Below, in pieces: positions 1 to 8,824 of a stretch of DNA of 64,000 nucleotides (positions within the stretch are counted from its first letter, which is position 1; each line of letters opens with the position of its first letter). The DNA lies in assembly GCA_024698705.1 (NCBI GenBank), contig JAILQX010000018.1:62001-126000 (forward strand). Reading direction: 5' to 3'. The notes under the pieces were generated by a model. The model was not told the origin of the DNA. It saw only the letters and a list, made by a program, of their open reading frames with translations, and searched no databases. The translations under genes and the position numbers were made by a program. Origin of the DNA: Lachnospiraceae bacterium (lineage in GTDB: Bacteria > Bacillota > Clostridia > Lachnospirales > Lachnospiraceae).

Positions 1-1
1 C

Positions 2-490
2 GGTGATATGAACTATAATTATATGGATACGGATTACGCTGACTATAAATCCTATAAAGATTCTCGCTTTAACGAAGTTGAAGATTTGAATACGTATCTG
101 ATGCTTCTTCAGGATTATGATTATGGTTTCATGATGAATATAGGGGATACATCCATATTCAACGATACTACAACACTGAATCTGTTAAAAAACAAAGGCG
201 TTAATATTGATGAATTAACCGATGACACCCATTACATAATTACATACAAAAACGAGGTTCAACTGATAAGAGAAAATATAAACAAAAACGGACAATATGG
301 AAAGTTTTCTATATTCTTTAACGCCCATAACGAATACAGTGTTTATGTCGATAATACCGAATTATTTACAACAGATTCTAATACACTTTCCCAACAACCA
401 AATGCAATAAGTATCTGTGTTTTTGATTTAGATAATGGCAGTGGTCTTGTAGATACCTCTTCGTTTAAGACCCAGGCATTCACCGAATAA
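2..490 (+). CDS. C-terminal part of an unrecognised protein, possibly with an ILEI-like domain (5' truncated)
   Basis: The frame is already open at the window's left edge (codons before the ATG at 8 are sense codons), so this is probably the tail of a longer plus-strand protein. About 160 residues are visible. There is no signal peptide or membrane segment in this part. The stretch YDYGFMMNIGDTSIF...LLKNKGVNIDEL...HYIITYK resembles, from memory, the interleukin-like EMT inducer (ILEI) domain, where a conserved V-D-D/E-S strand is followed by a 'L..LG' helix and a 'Y.I' strand. ILEI-like domains occur in some bacterial surface-glycan proteins. That family call is weak. Its stop codon overlaps the 3' end of the convergent glycosyltransferase gene by 11 nt, so the two transcripts collide. 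Confidence 0.5.
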   Translation, partial: GDMNYNYMDTDYADYKSYKDSRFNEVEDLNTYLMLLQDYDYGFMMNIGDTSIFNDTTTLNLLKNKGVNIDELTDDTHYIITYKNEVQLIRENINKNGQYGKFSIFFNAHNEYSVYVDNTELFTTDSNTLSQQPNAISICVFDLDNGSGLVDTSSFKTQAFTE

Positions 491-1511
491 TTTTTCTCAT
501 CATTTTCAAGCCTAACAATCTACTTGCGTTATAAGCAAAATATGTTTTTATCAGTTCTCGATTTGGTATATAAAAAAAATCTTTTATTCCATCAGAAAAC
601 AATTTTTCTTCATCATGAGACACTTCTACAATCTCTCTCATCGATAAATTATAATCAAGTTCCTGACAATCAAAATTATAATTTCTGTGAGTTATGGGTT
701 TGGTATTATCATAATCCATAACATCACAATTCACTCCGGAACCATCATATCCCCAATTTCTAACCTTCGATATAGTCGGGAATATCATCTTCAGATCATG
801 AGAAAACATATACAGCCCATATGTAAGATCCATTTTCCAAACCTCATCGTTTCTAACTATTTGTGCTGTATATCCCACCATTGATTTCACAAAATTACAG
901 TACTGGTTAGGTGCTGCCTTCATCAACTTTTTCATGGTATCGGAATCATTATAAACCCCGTTCAACCAGGAAACCGTCATTTCATCCAGCATATTTCCGA
1001 ACTTTTTTGACCAAGTTCCAAAGCCAAAAGCTGAAAAATATGTGTTACTATAATAGACATTTGCATTGGTCGTTTTTACACTCATAGGATAATTATATCC
1101 GGAAACAGCAACCACGTTTTCATTGTTATTATATTTCCACAGTGTCTTATTCATGAATTCAAGATAGTTGGCAGAAAACTCATTATCATCTTCAGAAAAG
1201 ATGAATGTATCATGCCTTTTCATTACCATTTTGATCAAATAAGACATATTTCGTACTGCGCCAAGGTTATGGTCCTGCTTTATAATAAATACATTAGCAA
1301 ACCCATCTATCCCTAAATCGAGATACTGTTCTATCTTCTTATACCCATCTAAATACTTATCTTCAGGCGGATAATCCAACCCTATATATAACTCTGAATA
1401 CCTTGCATATGAATTATTCTGAAGAGACTCAACACATCTCTTCAAATGATCATAACGACACAAGGTCGGAATTATAATCGCTGCGTACTTGCCTGACATA
1501 TTATCCATCAT
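480..1511 (-). CDS. Glycosyltransferase, GT-A fold (GNT-I/GT2-like)
   Basis: A 343-residue putative glycosyltransferase. The N-terminus (IIIPTLCRYDHLKRCVESL, about residues 12-30) is the nucleotide-binding strand and helix of a GT-A fold. EDDN at about 107-110 is the likely metal-binding acidic motif, and HNLGAVRN at about 81-88 is the usual segment before it. The C-terminal half (FGFGTWSKKF and following) resembles N-acetylglucosaminyltransferase-I-like bacterial proteins. There is no membrane segment, so it probably acts at the inner face of the membrane on a lipid-linked glycan. It is the last gene of the minus-strand series. Three ATGs lie at the start (1511, 1508, 1499); the GGGG ribosome site best fits the second. 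Donor and linkage cannot be read from sequence. Confidence 0.8.
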   Translation of the reverse strand: MMDNMSGKYAAIIIPTLCRYDHLKRCVESLQNNSYARYSELYIGLDYPPEDKYLDGYKKIEQYLDLGIDGFANVFIIKQDHNLGAVRNMSYLIKMVMKRHDTFIFSEDDNEFSANYLEFMNKTLWKYNNNENVVAVSGYNYPMSVKTTNANVYYSNTYFSAFGFGTWSKKFGNMLDEMTVSWLNGVYNDSDTMKKLMKAAPNQYCNFVKSMVGYTAQIVRNDEVWKMDLTYGLYMFSHDLKMIFPTISKVRNWGYDGSGVNCDVMDYDNTKPITHRNYNFDCQELDYNLSMREIVEVSHDEEKLFSDGIKDFFYIPNRELIKTYFAYNASRLLGLKMMRKIIR

Positions 1512-1588
1512 AGCCCCAACACTTATACAATAAAAAAGAGCAAAATACTTCGATATATTTTACCCTTTTATCCACTATGAGTCAAATC

Positions 1589-2731
1589 TTATAGAACCTG
1601 CTGCACAAGAATCTCTTGATATATGTCCATATATTGTTTTGTTATCGTTTCTATAGAAAATCTCTTAAGAGCATATTCGCTTAACTCATCCGAATCATAC
1701 CCTATATATTTCCTGACCATTGACTTCATAGCCTCATAAAGTCCCTTCTCATCCTTTGAGTCCACCAGTAATCCCGTCGTGTCATTAATAATAGACTCCA
1801 GCCCGCCACACCTTGTTCCGACTGCAGGTTTTCCAAGCATCACGCCTTCTGCGACTGAACAGCCAAAGGATTCAATCATGCTTGCCGATACTATAAAGTC
1901 CGCATCAGAAACTATATTATATACTTTACTTCTCTCACAGGCTCCATAGAATATTATACTATCGGCGACACCCAAATCAGCTGCCATACCTTTATATTCC
2001 TCAAGATATGCCCCGCCACCGATGATATGCAGATATACCTTTTCACCGTCTTCAATCAGACGCTTATAAGCCGGCAGGAGATATTGCATTCCTTTTATGT
2101 ATCTGTCATAAAATCCTGCCACACAGGCTATATTTACTAATCCTTCTTTTCTGTAATTCTGTCTCTCACCAGTCAGGACTCTGTCAACCGGCATAATCCC
2201 GTCATACACTGTATGAAACTCATATTTGGGGAATATTTCCTTTAGTTTCTCAGTCAGATGATCTGAGACACATGTATTGTATTTGCTGAGTCTGTATACC
2301 CTGTTAGCATACATATGATGCGGAAATGATGTCACTCCCGAATACTCTGCTGCAGAGTGTTCTGATATTATTACCGGTATATGAAAAAGCTGTCCCATAG
2401 TGACAGCATATCTTCCTGCTTCGGTTGCAACATTGCCATGAATGATGTCCGGTTTAAACTCTTTGACAATCTTTTTCATAGCTTTATACATGTTAATCCG
2501 GTTTCTGATCTTGTTTTCCAGTTTATACTTTGATCTATAAGTAGCTATGCCCCAATCATCTCCGACAACAACATCTTCGTTTATCGTTCGATCATAAGGA
2601 TAGTATATGGCACAATTACAATATTTATTCAGTTCAATGGCCTGCTCATAATGAAATATTCCGCCGGTCGGTTTTTCCCCACGAGGGCCGTACCAGCTGA
2701 CCATCAGCAGTACGTTAATTCTTTTTTTCAT
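1589..2731 (-). CDS. Glycosyltransferase family 4 (GT-B)
   Basis: A 380-residue retaining GT4 enzyme with two Rossmann halves. The N-terminal glycine loop GGIFHYEQA (about 23-31) and HGNVATEAG (about 98-106) belong to the acceptor domain. The C-terminal donor-sugar motif is E287 and E295 within MIESFGCSVAEG, followed by GKPAVGTRCGG. This EX7E pattern is diagnostic for GT4. It starts 17 nt inside the end of the upstream GT2 gene, so the two are translationally coupled. The sugar specificity is unknown. Confidence 0.88.
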   Translation of the reverse strand: MKKRINVLLMVSWYGPRGEKPTGGIFHYEQAIELNKYCNCAIYYPYDRTINEDVVVGDDWGIATYRSKYKLENKIRNRINMYKAMKKIVKEFKPDIIHGNVATEAGRYAVTMGQLFHIPVIISEHSAAEYSGVTSFPHHMYANRVYRLSKYNTCVSDHLTEKLKEIFPKYEFHTVYDGIMPVDRVLTGERQNYRKEGLVNIACVAGFYDRYIKGMQYLLPAYKRLIEDGEKVYLHIIGGGAYLEEYKGMAADLGVADSIIFYGACERSKVYNIVSDADFIVSASMIESFGCSVAEGVMLGKPAVGTRCGGLESIINDTTGLLVDSKDEKGLYEAMKSMVRKYIGYDSDELSEYALKRFSIETITKQYMDIYQEILVQQVL

Positions 2732-3452
2732 GAAATAGTCTGTATACTCTGTCTTTAAACATAAACTTATTATACTGCCACGTGCTGATAAGGTTATAGC
2801 GTTTCTGCATTCTTAGCAACTCAAGCCACGCTTCTCCCGTACTGCTCATTCCACCCGTGGTAAAGTTAGCGATAATCTCATCGATTGATTTAAAGATAAC
2901 CCTATCGTCATGATGCATTCTAAGCATAAAGTCATAATCAGCCACGCTTCTGTAAACAGTATCATACATGCCGATATCGTCATATACGGCTTTGCTTACA
3001 AAACATGTAGGATGCGCTATCATCCCTTCCTCGAGTGTTTCATGAGATTTCCAGAACACCCCCTTTTCTGTATTTCCGGACCATGTACGCATCTTTCCAT
3101 ACAGAATCTGGTATTTTTCTCCACCATATGCCTTAACAACCTTAGCGATAGCATCCGGCTCGTACCAGTCATCGCTGTTTATTATGCCGACAAGTTCACC
3201 TGTAGCCATGCGTATTCCTTTATTCATGGCATAATATATTCCCTCATCAGATTCAGAAACCCACTTTAACTTTGCGTTAAAAACCGCCTCATAACTCTTG
3301 ACTATATCTACCGTTCCATCCGTTGATGCTCCATCAACTATGATGTATTCAATATTATCATATGTCTGATGCAATACGCTTTCGATTGTCCTTTTTATAG
3401 TTTTCGAACTGTTATATGAAACAGTTATGACTGATACCTTGATCTCATTCAT
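2715..3452 (-). CDS. Glycosyltransferase family 2 (WcaA-like)
   Basis: A 245-residue inverting GT2 enzyme. It begins KVSVITVSYNSSKTIKRTI, carries IIVDGASTDGT at about 37-47, and has the metal-binding NSDDW at about 92-96. FRSVADYDFMLRM-type residues near 165-180 are typical of small GT2 enzymes in capsule loci. There are no membrane helices, so it is a soluble or peripheral cytoplasmic enzyme. It lies 20 nt downstream of the aminotransferase gene and overlaps the next GT4 gene by 17 nt. One possibility is that it adds the 4-amino-4,6-dideoxysugar made by its neighbours; that is inference from position only. Confidence 0.88.
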   Translation of the reverse strand: MNEIKVSVITVSYNSSKTIKRTIESVLHQTYDNIEYIIVDGASTDGTVDIVKSYEAVFNAKLKWVSESDEGIYYAMNKGIRMATGELVGIINSDDWYEPDAIAKVVKAYGGEKYQILYGKMRTWSGNTEKGVFWKSHETLEEGMIAHPTCFVSKAVYDDIGMYDTVYRSVADYDFMLRMHHDDRVIFKSIDEIIANFTTGGMSSTGEAWLELLRMQKRYNLISTWQYNKFMFKDRVYRLFHEKKN

Positions 3453-3472
3453 ATTAATAGATAATTCTTTTC

Positions 3473-4588
3473 CTATAAGTTATGGGCTGCATTACCTGCT
3501 ATAATATCACATATGTGATCTACAATCTCTGTCTGCAGATCCGGATACAAAGGTAATGTCATAACCTGATTCGACAATCTGAACGCAACCGGCGTCCTAT
3601 TGGCATCAAACATTCCCTTATACGCATCAAACTCGCTTGTTAGCGGATAAAAGTATTTCCTTGCTCCTATTCCATTCCTATCAAGAACATCAAACAATGA
3701 ATTTCTATCCATTCCGTATTCTTTTTCATCAACAAATATCGGAAAATACGAATAATTGTGTTTTACGTTTGATTGTTCTTTCCAGATTCTGATTCCTTTA
3801 ACATCACTCAGGCGTTCCTGATATCTGCGAACAATCGCCTTTCGCAATTGTATATTCTCATCAAGATGTTTTAAGTTACAAATGCCCATGGCTGCCTGGA
3901 ATTCATTCATCTTGGCATTGGCACCAACAGATTCAACCACTTCCGGACCTCTGATCCCAAAGTTCTTAAGATTATATAACTTGTCTTTGTATCTATCTTC
4001 ACTAAAGCATACACAACCGCCTTCTATGGAATTGAATACTTTGGTTGCATGAAAACTGAACATGGATGCATCGCCGAAGGTTCCCACTCCGATACCATCA
4101 TGTTCTTCTCCAAATGCATGAGCTGCATCATAAATAACTTTAAGATCATGCCTTTGTGCAATATCACGTATGGCTTCAGCATCACATAAATTACCATAAA
4201 CATGAACCGGAAGAATGGCACACGTTTTATCCGTTATAAGACTTTCAACCTCTTCCGGATCCAAAGTGCAATCATCTTCTTTTATATCCGCAAAAACAGG
4301 TCTTAGACCATTGCGGACTATAGCATGAGTCGTAGACGCAAATGTAAAAGGTGAAGTTATAACCTCTCCTTTCAGTTCAAAAGCCTGTATTACCAATTCA
4401 AGAGCCATATGTCCGTTAACCATAAGTTCTGCATGCGGCACCTTTAAATACTCTTCCAGTTGTTTCTGAAATGCAATATGCTTATCACCCATATTGGTAA
4501 GCCAATGACTGTCCCATATGCTTTTTATCTCTTCAATATATTCTTCAATTGGAGGCAAAGTTGCCTTAGTCACAAGAATCCTATCCAT
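3473..4588 (-). CDS. vioA: PLP-dependent sugar aminotransferase, DegT/DnrJ/EryC1/StrS family (VioA-like)
   Basis: A 371-residue sugar aminotransferase. PLP-binding features are visible: SPFTFASTTHA near 79-89, YDAAHAFG near 153-160 (Asp154 pairs with the pyridine nitrogen) and SFHATKVFN with the Schiff-base lysine at 183. The opening 'VTKATLPPIEEY...WLTNMG' and 'ITSPFTFASTTHAI' are close to VioA, the dTDP-4-amino-4,6-dideoxy-D-glucose transaminase, so the likely reaction is glutamate-dependent amination of dTDP-4-keto-6-deoxyglucose to dTDP-viosamine. It overlaps the 3' end of the acyltransferase gene by 8 nt, and the pair probably makes an N-acylated viosamine. The dTDP-glucose synthetase and dehydratase (RmlA/RmlB) it would need are not in the window. 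Confidence 0.85.
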   Translation of the reverse strand: MDRILVTKATLPPIEEYIEEIKSIWDSHWLTNMGDKHIAFQKQLEEYLKVPHAELMVNGHMALELVIQAFELKGEVITSPFTFASTTHAIVRNGLRPVFADIKEDDCTLDPEEVESLITDKTCAILPVHVYGNLCDAEAIRDIAQRHDLKVIYDAAHAFGEEHDGIGVGTFGDASMFSFHATKVFNSIEGGCVCFSEDRYKDKLYNLKNFGIRGPEVVESVGANAKMNEFQAAMGICNLKHLDENIQLRKAIVRRYQERLSDVKGIRIWKEQSNVKHNYSYFPIFVDEKEYGMDRNSLFDVLDRNGIGARKYFYPLTSEFDAYKGMFDANRTPVAFRLSNQVMTLPLYPDLQTEIVDHICDIIAGNAAHNL

Positions 4589-5156
4589 CTATCTTTTCTT
4601 TCTCTCTGAGCATTTTTTCATATTTCAACAACTCTTTGCTTCTGTCTTTTATATACCTGCAAGGAATCCCGGCATACATTTTCCATGCATCCAGTGATCT
4701 GTTGACAAGAGACATTGCTCCTACCGCAACCCCTTCTCCACATTCAACTCCCGGAAGTATTGTGGAACCGGTACCTATTATAGTACACATTCCGATTTTA
4801 ACCTTTTCATCTGTAACACTGGTATACTGCTCCGGAACCATAGGATTTGTCATGAACTCCCCCGAATAGTCATCTGATATAGCATAGATGGCACATCTTG
4901 AGGAAATCGTCGCATAGTCCTCCATAATAATACCTTCATTTCCGCCAAACATTCCGGTATATGCAGATATATGTATATGGTCTCCTAATGTAATCTTTCC
5001 GGAAAGTATGCAAAAATCATCAATCCTCACATGATTTCCCAAAGATATCCTATCCGAACTATATATACTGGCCTTTCGACTTATGAGGACATCTTGTCCA
5101 TAGGAAGCAAAGCCAATATTTTTCAATTCATCTGCAGTGTAGAAGCTTGTACTCAT
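4581..5156 (-). CDS. Left-handed beta-helix (hexapeptide) acyltransferase
   Basis: A hexapeptide-repeat acyltransferase of about 191 residues. Repeats of the I-G-x-x-x-x type run through the middle (ISLGNHVRIDD, ITLGDHIHISAY, VKIGMCTIIGTGSTILPGV, GVAVGAMSLV) and end in the usual 'YAGIPCRYIKDR' cap. Such enzymes transfer acetyl or another acyl group from CoA (or ACP) to a sugar hydroxyl or amine. The frame is open upstream to a TTG at 5195, but the ATG at 5156 has an AGGGG 11 nt upstream and matches the usual start of this family (MSTSFYT...), so I chose it. Overlap with the aminotransferase gene suggests N-acylation of a 4-amino sugar; O-acetylation is the alternative. Confidence 0.82.
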   Translation of the reverse strand: MSTSFYTADELKNIGFASYGQDVLISRKASIYSSDRISLGNHVRIDDFCILSGKITLGDHIHISAYTGMFGGNEGIIMEDYATISSRCAIYAISDDYSGEFMTNPMVPEQYTSVTDEKVKIGMCTIIGTGSTILPGVECGEGVAVGAMSLVNRSLDAWKMYAGIPCRYIKDRSKELLKYEKMLREKEKIDG

Positions 5157-5185
5157 ATATGAAATATCCCCTTCAAACCACTTTA

Positions 5186-5977
5186 TTATTTCCAACCAGC
5201 ATCATACAAGTGTATAAGGCTTAAGTTTTTCATATGTTTATATTCGAAAAGCAAAAAGACCCCAAAATACCTTTCAGCCATAGCCCCTTGAAATCTATTA
5301 GCTTGATCCGTATTATATCCATCCAGTTTATGGCTATTATACAACCAATCAAAGAAACTCATCATTCGATTGAACCCTTCGGTATCAATTAAAAAACAGG
5401 AGCAAAGATTAAATTTCCTATATTTTTTGAATTCCTCAACTGTATGTTTTGTTCCAAAATATGCATTATAGTCTTCTATTATTGAGTAATAACAATTTCT
5501 CCCATCTCCCACCACTATATTAGGATATAACGGATCCATCATCACCCTCATGTCATAATCAACCTTAGGATAAAATGTAGCAAAACTAATATGGCCTCTT
5601 TTTCTGTGTTTTATATATCTCTCAATTCTTTTTGTTATATTGTTTTTCCCCAAAATAGTAAAGACTTTTTCTTTGTCTAACTGTAATTGTACATCATAAT
5701 GTATACATCCAACATAATCTAATTCTTTATAAATACCGCTTCTCCATACATTATAAAGGCCTTCACTTTCAGCCCATATTTTACCTATCGAAATACTATT
5801 TTCTAATTCGCTTTGATTTATAACATTATAGTTGTCTGCATTTTCGATTTTCTTAAGATTTCCAACATTTAAAAAAACATAATTATCGTTATTAAATCCT
5901 TTATCGCATTTTATTGTTTCATCATGTATTTTCTTATGACATACTATATATATTTTCCATTTTTTTGTTTGCTTCAT
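5186..5977 (-). CDS. Putative capsular glycosyltransferase (DUF4422-like)
   Basis: A 263-residue protein with no membrane segments. The start KIYIVCHKK and the central 'AESEGLYNVWRSGIYKELD' plus 'YVGCIHYDV' look like DUF4422, a capsular-glycan glycosyltransferase-like family whose hallmark is '(Y/S)E(L)TGLYWAWKN...DYVGLCHYRRYF'. Here the final arginines of that motif are replaced (HYDVQL), so it is a divergent member. The coding sequence is strongly AT-rich, like the two genes downstream. It lies 20 nt downstream of the methyltransferase gene. It may add a hexose or uronic acid, but specificity cannot be read. Confidence 0.6.
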   Translation of the reverse strand: MKQTKKWKIYIVCHKKIHDETIKCDKGFNNDNYVFLNVGNLKKIENADNYNVINQSELENSISIGKIWAESEGLYNVWRSGIYKELDYVGCIHYDVQLQLDKEKVFTILGKNNITKRIERYIKHRKRGHISFATFYPKVDYDMRVMMDPLYPNIVVGDGRNCYYSIIEDYNAYFGTKHTVEEFKKYRKFNLCSCFLIDTEGFNRMMSFFDWLYNSHKLDGYNTDQANRFQGAMAERYFGVFLLFEYKHMKNLSLIHLYDAGWK

Positions 5978-5997
5978 AAAACTATATCTCCACCATT

Positions 5998-6969
5998 TTA
6001 GTTCATATTTTTTCTAAAGATCATTGTAATATGATATGGTATTGTAATTTCCTTAACTTCTTCTCCTATTGAATTGGTGCATCCGATTTTTTCTCTATTA
6101 AGGTTGCGTTCTAACTCTTTTTTATATTCAGCACTCTTTATGATTCTTAACTTGAAATCAATTAATCTATTAGATGGCTGTTTATATACTGGATAATACT
6201 TTAGTTTTAGCATTCCCATTGTTTCGTTGTACGGATTAAAATTATCATTTGCCAATATTTCAATTCTACAATCAGTTTGTCTTCCTAATTCTTCTATGGC
6301 ACTTTTATTCCATCTGGTCATATGATGTGGCGGACTGTTAAGCACATCCCACCATGGAGTTTTTGTATCAACTGTATATGGGATTGCATTTATACAAAGT
6401 CCATCATCTTTACATATCGATAGCATTTCCAGAACAAATTGTTTAGGGTTGTAGACATGCTCAAGTGTATGAAATGACATAACATAATCCGCTTTTTGCG
6501 ATGGATTCTTTGCTATATAATCTTCCAAGGTTCCACAAAATGCCTCATGTCCCTTTCGCCTGCACTCTTCAACCGATGTTTTTGTCATATCTATCCCAAC
6601 AGCAGATATTTCAGGACACTTATCCATAATATAATCCAGAAAAAATCCAACGCCACACCCGACTTCTATTAATTTTATATCACTCTTTTTAACGCTATTA
6701 ATATATTCAGCAATCTTCATCCACTCCCATCTAAATGAGGTATAATAGCCTTTCTGTTTTGTAACCCACTCGTAATACTTATTGCTTCCACCTTTAATTG
6801 GGTCAGCAAAAACAAGACCGCATTTTTTACATTTTCTCATAGAACAGGCTTCATCAAAGATATCGTTTGGCACTTTACCATAATGATGCTCATATCCCTT
6901 GACTAAATCATCCACAGAATACTCTTCATATAACTCACTATCAGAGCCACATAAAATGCATTTACTCAT
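5998..6969 (-). CDS. Class I SAM-dependent methyltransferase with N-terminal zinc-ribbon
   Basis: A 323-residue sugar or lipid-carrier methyltransferase. The N-terminus carries a four-cysteine cluster (C4-x2-C7 and C47-x2-C50 in CKKCGLVFADP), typical of the zinc-ribbon methyltransferases found in antibiotic-sugar and O-antigen loci. The SAM-binding motif I is LIEVGCGVGFFLDY (about 100-113). The acidic motif 'VGIDMT' follows near 126, and 'SFHTLEHVYNP' near 165 is the family's post-motif segment. It probably methylates a sugar carbon, hydroxyl or chain end in the cytoplasm. Its start overlaps the preceding gene by 8 nt, so translation is coupled. Confidence 0.82.
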   Translation of the reverse strand: MSKCILCGSDSELYEEYSVDDLVKGYEHHYGKVPNDIFDEACSMRKCKKCGLVFADPIKGGSNKYYEWVTKQKGYYTSFRWEWMKIAEYINSVKKSDIKLIEVGCGVGFFLDYIMDKCPEISAVGIDMTKTSVEECRRKGHEAFCGTLEDYIAKNPSQKADYVMSFHTLEHVYNPKQFVLEMLSICKDDGLCINAIPYTVDTKTPWWDVLNSPPHHMTRWNKSAIEELGRQTDCRIEILANDNFNPYNETMGMLKLKYYPVYKQPSNRLIDFKLRIIKSAEYKKELERNLNREKIGCTNSIGEEVKEITIPYHITMIFRKNMN

Positions 6970-7795
6970 CTACATTTTTCCTTTCTTTCATCAAGTATAA
7001 TTTATAATCCACTTTTCTCATAAATTCAGTCTGCCTAAATTTAACATATGACACACAAAATGCGTTCCTCATACGATGATGATTCAATATTTGTGGATAA
7101 TTACTTTTTTCTTTTAACTGTAAATCATAGTTATCTTCCTTATCCCATTGAGATGGATCTCTGTAGAAGGCCACACCCTCACATTTTAGAACCACACTCA
7201 ATATTGATTGATCATGTCTATGTGTTATGAATTCTTGATCTTCAGGTGCAAGAACACTTTTTTCATCTGTAATTAAATGTTCATCACAACAATAATGTAG
7301 CCACTTATCAATCAGTTCGCAATTTCTTTCATTTTTCATTATTAAAAAGCAAGATGCATCAACTTGCGGATTATCCTTATTAATATGATCCGCGTTCATT
7401 TCTATAAATACATCCCTTTTTGTATACTTTCTTTCTGCTCTATCATTTCTCAAAGAAAAGAAGAGTTTATCTATACCTTCCGCTATCATAAAGCTTTCAA
7501 GCAAATGAACATCATTCATGTAATAACTTGCTGCATCAGCATAAATCAGAAGGTCGCCATCGTTCAACCTGTCAAGTGACTTTTTTATGAAATATGGTTT
7601 CCACAACCAATATCCATTTCCCTTTACGCAATCTAATATGTTTCTATTATCCGTGTAAAAAGCATTATCAATATCTTTTGGTGTGTATCTAATAGTCTCA
7701 TCCACCTTGCCACGCATTTTTGCTGTTCTGACGTTTAAACGTGCGGCTTTTTCAAATATCTTATTTGAATAAGTTACTGCCACTATTTTACTCAT
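6962..7795 (-). CDS. Putative glycosyltransferase, GYWLWKP-type capsular protein
   Basis: A 277-residue soluble protein that I recognise only by pattern. NGYWLWKPYFI (about 60-70) followed by LLIYADAAS (about 82-90) recalls a family of capsular proteins that look like small GT-A enzymes, in which a 'G.G.W.WKP' helix precedes an acidic metal motif. FRNDRAERKYTKRDVF and VDASCFLIMKN would be acceptor-side segments. The gene starts only a few bases after a terminator-like hairpin (7809-7831) and has no clear ribosome site, so it may be regulated or weakly expressed. It overlaps the methyltransferase gene by 8 nt. Confidence 0.55.
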   Translation of the reverse strand: MSKIVAVTYSNKIFEKAARLNVRTAKMRGKVDETIRYTPKDIDNAFYTDNRNILDCVKGNGYWLWKPYFIKKSLDRLNDGDLLIYADAASYYMNDVHLLESFMIAEGIDKLFFSLRNDRAERKYTKRDVFIEMNADHINKDNPQVDASCFLIMKNERNCELIDKWLHYCCDEHLITDEKSVLAPEDQEFITHRHDQSILSVVLKCEGVAFYRDPSQWDKEDNYDLQLKEKSNYPQILNHHRMRNAFCVSYVKFRQTEFMRKVDYKLYLMKERKNVDE

Positions 7796-7802
7796 AACTT
7801 TA

Positions 7803-7831
7803 AAAAATGGGGCGTAAACTCTTTATACCCC
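7803..7831 (-). terminator. Terminator/attenuator-like hairpin immediately before a start codon
   Basis: On the minus strand, GGGGTATAAA pairs with TTTACGCCCC across a short loop (one mismatch and one G-T pair), and the stem is followed at once by A-T6. This is the form of an intrinsic terminator. It ends about 8 nt before the ATG of the 6962-7795 gene, so it either ends the transcript from the broken epimerase gene or acts as an attenuator for the next gene. A good AAAGGAG ribosome motif lies upstream of the stem at 7836-7843 without a start codon after it. Confidence 0.45.
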
Positions 7832-7881
7832 TAACTCCTTTCTGTACTACAGAGCGTTAAGCCCCCAAGGATTTGTCACTT

Positions 7882-7887
7882 ATTATA
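7882..7887 (-). promoter_or_regulatory. Possible -10 box (TATAAT)
   Basis: A perfect TATAAT on the minus strand, just downstream of the broken epimerase gene and about 90 nt upstream of the next gene. No convincing -35 box is visible 16-18 bp upstream, so this is only a candidate internal promoter. Confidence 0.25.
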
Positions 7888-7899
7888 AAACTTCCTTTT

Positions 7900-8814
7900 T
7901 CAAAACAAATCCCCCGTTGAATTAATTATCTGTTTAATACCCGTTTTTAATTCAATGGTTGCATTCCATGAAACTTCTGATTTGATTCTGGTGCAATCCA
8001 AGACATTCGCAGAAACGTCCTGAATTCTGCCTTCTTTATGAACAATCTCTATTTTTCGTCCTAATTCTTTTTGAATCATTTGGACAATTTCTTCTATGGT
8101 ATATCCTCGTTCTTCTCCTACATTGAACACCCTTGTTTCTCCGTTATAGAAAATCATTTTTTTGCAGGCTTCTATCACATCATCTATAAATATGTAATCA
8201 CGAATTGTTTTTCCATCTCCCCATACTTCTATTGGTAAGCCATTTGAAATATTCCTGATAAAAACTGATATAACCCCCTGATTCTTTTCAACGGCTTGTC
8301 CTGCACCATACGGATTTGATACTCTTAAAATGATATAATCCAGATTATATGTATAACCATAATATTCCAGTATTTTTTCTACTGTCAGCTTATGTATCCC
8401 ATATGCGGATTTTGGATTTGTTGGATGGTCTTCATCTATAGGTAAATAATGTGGTTCACCACATACAGTTCCCCCTGAAGAAAAAAATATTATACGTACT
8501 TTGCGCTTAACACATACATCCAGAAGTTTTATTGTAGATATTACATTCTCATTAAACTACTTAAGCATATTTTGATTGGATACTTCCGTTGTACTGATCA
8601 AGTGGAATACAACATCCATGTCATTTAACAGTTCATCAAAGTTTTCTTCATTAGCAAAGTCACCCTTTATCCAGGATATACCTTTTCTAATTTTTCCTTC
8701 AAATGAAATATGTCCTCTGCTATAAACATAAACATTCATCCCTTCGCTTAGTAGCCTATGGCACAAATGTCTTCCAATAAATCCCGTTCCTCCAAATATT
8801 AATACATTTTTCAC
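7900..8814 (-). pseudogene. NAD-dependent sugar epimerase/dehydratase interrupted by a single in-frame TAG
   Basis: This reads as one 304-codon SDR-type nucleotide-sugar epimerase with a TAG at 8557-8559 in an otherwise uninterrupted frame. Before the stop: GTG start at 8814 with GAGG 8 nt upstream, then the NAD-binding loop GGTGFIGRHLC (about 8-18) and MDVVFHLIS. After the stop the frame continues with FNENVISTIKLLDVC, FFSSGGTVCG, the catalytic SAYGIHK (Y-x3-K), LRVSNPYGAGQ, WGDGKTIRDYIFIDDV and VFNVG, all in the right order for a UDP-glucose-4-epimerase-like enzyme. No deletion or frameshift is needed, so a single base change would restore it. It is either a recent nonsense mutation, a sequencing error, or a gene needing amber read-through. 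Confidence 0.88.
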
Positions 8815-8824
8815 GCGTTAATCC

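Noticed and set aside
8557-8559. Pyrrolysine or general stop-codon recoding
   Set aside because: Nearly all other genes here end normally, TAG among the stops, and no pyl genes or suppressor tRNA are in the window. A simple nonsense change is the better reading.
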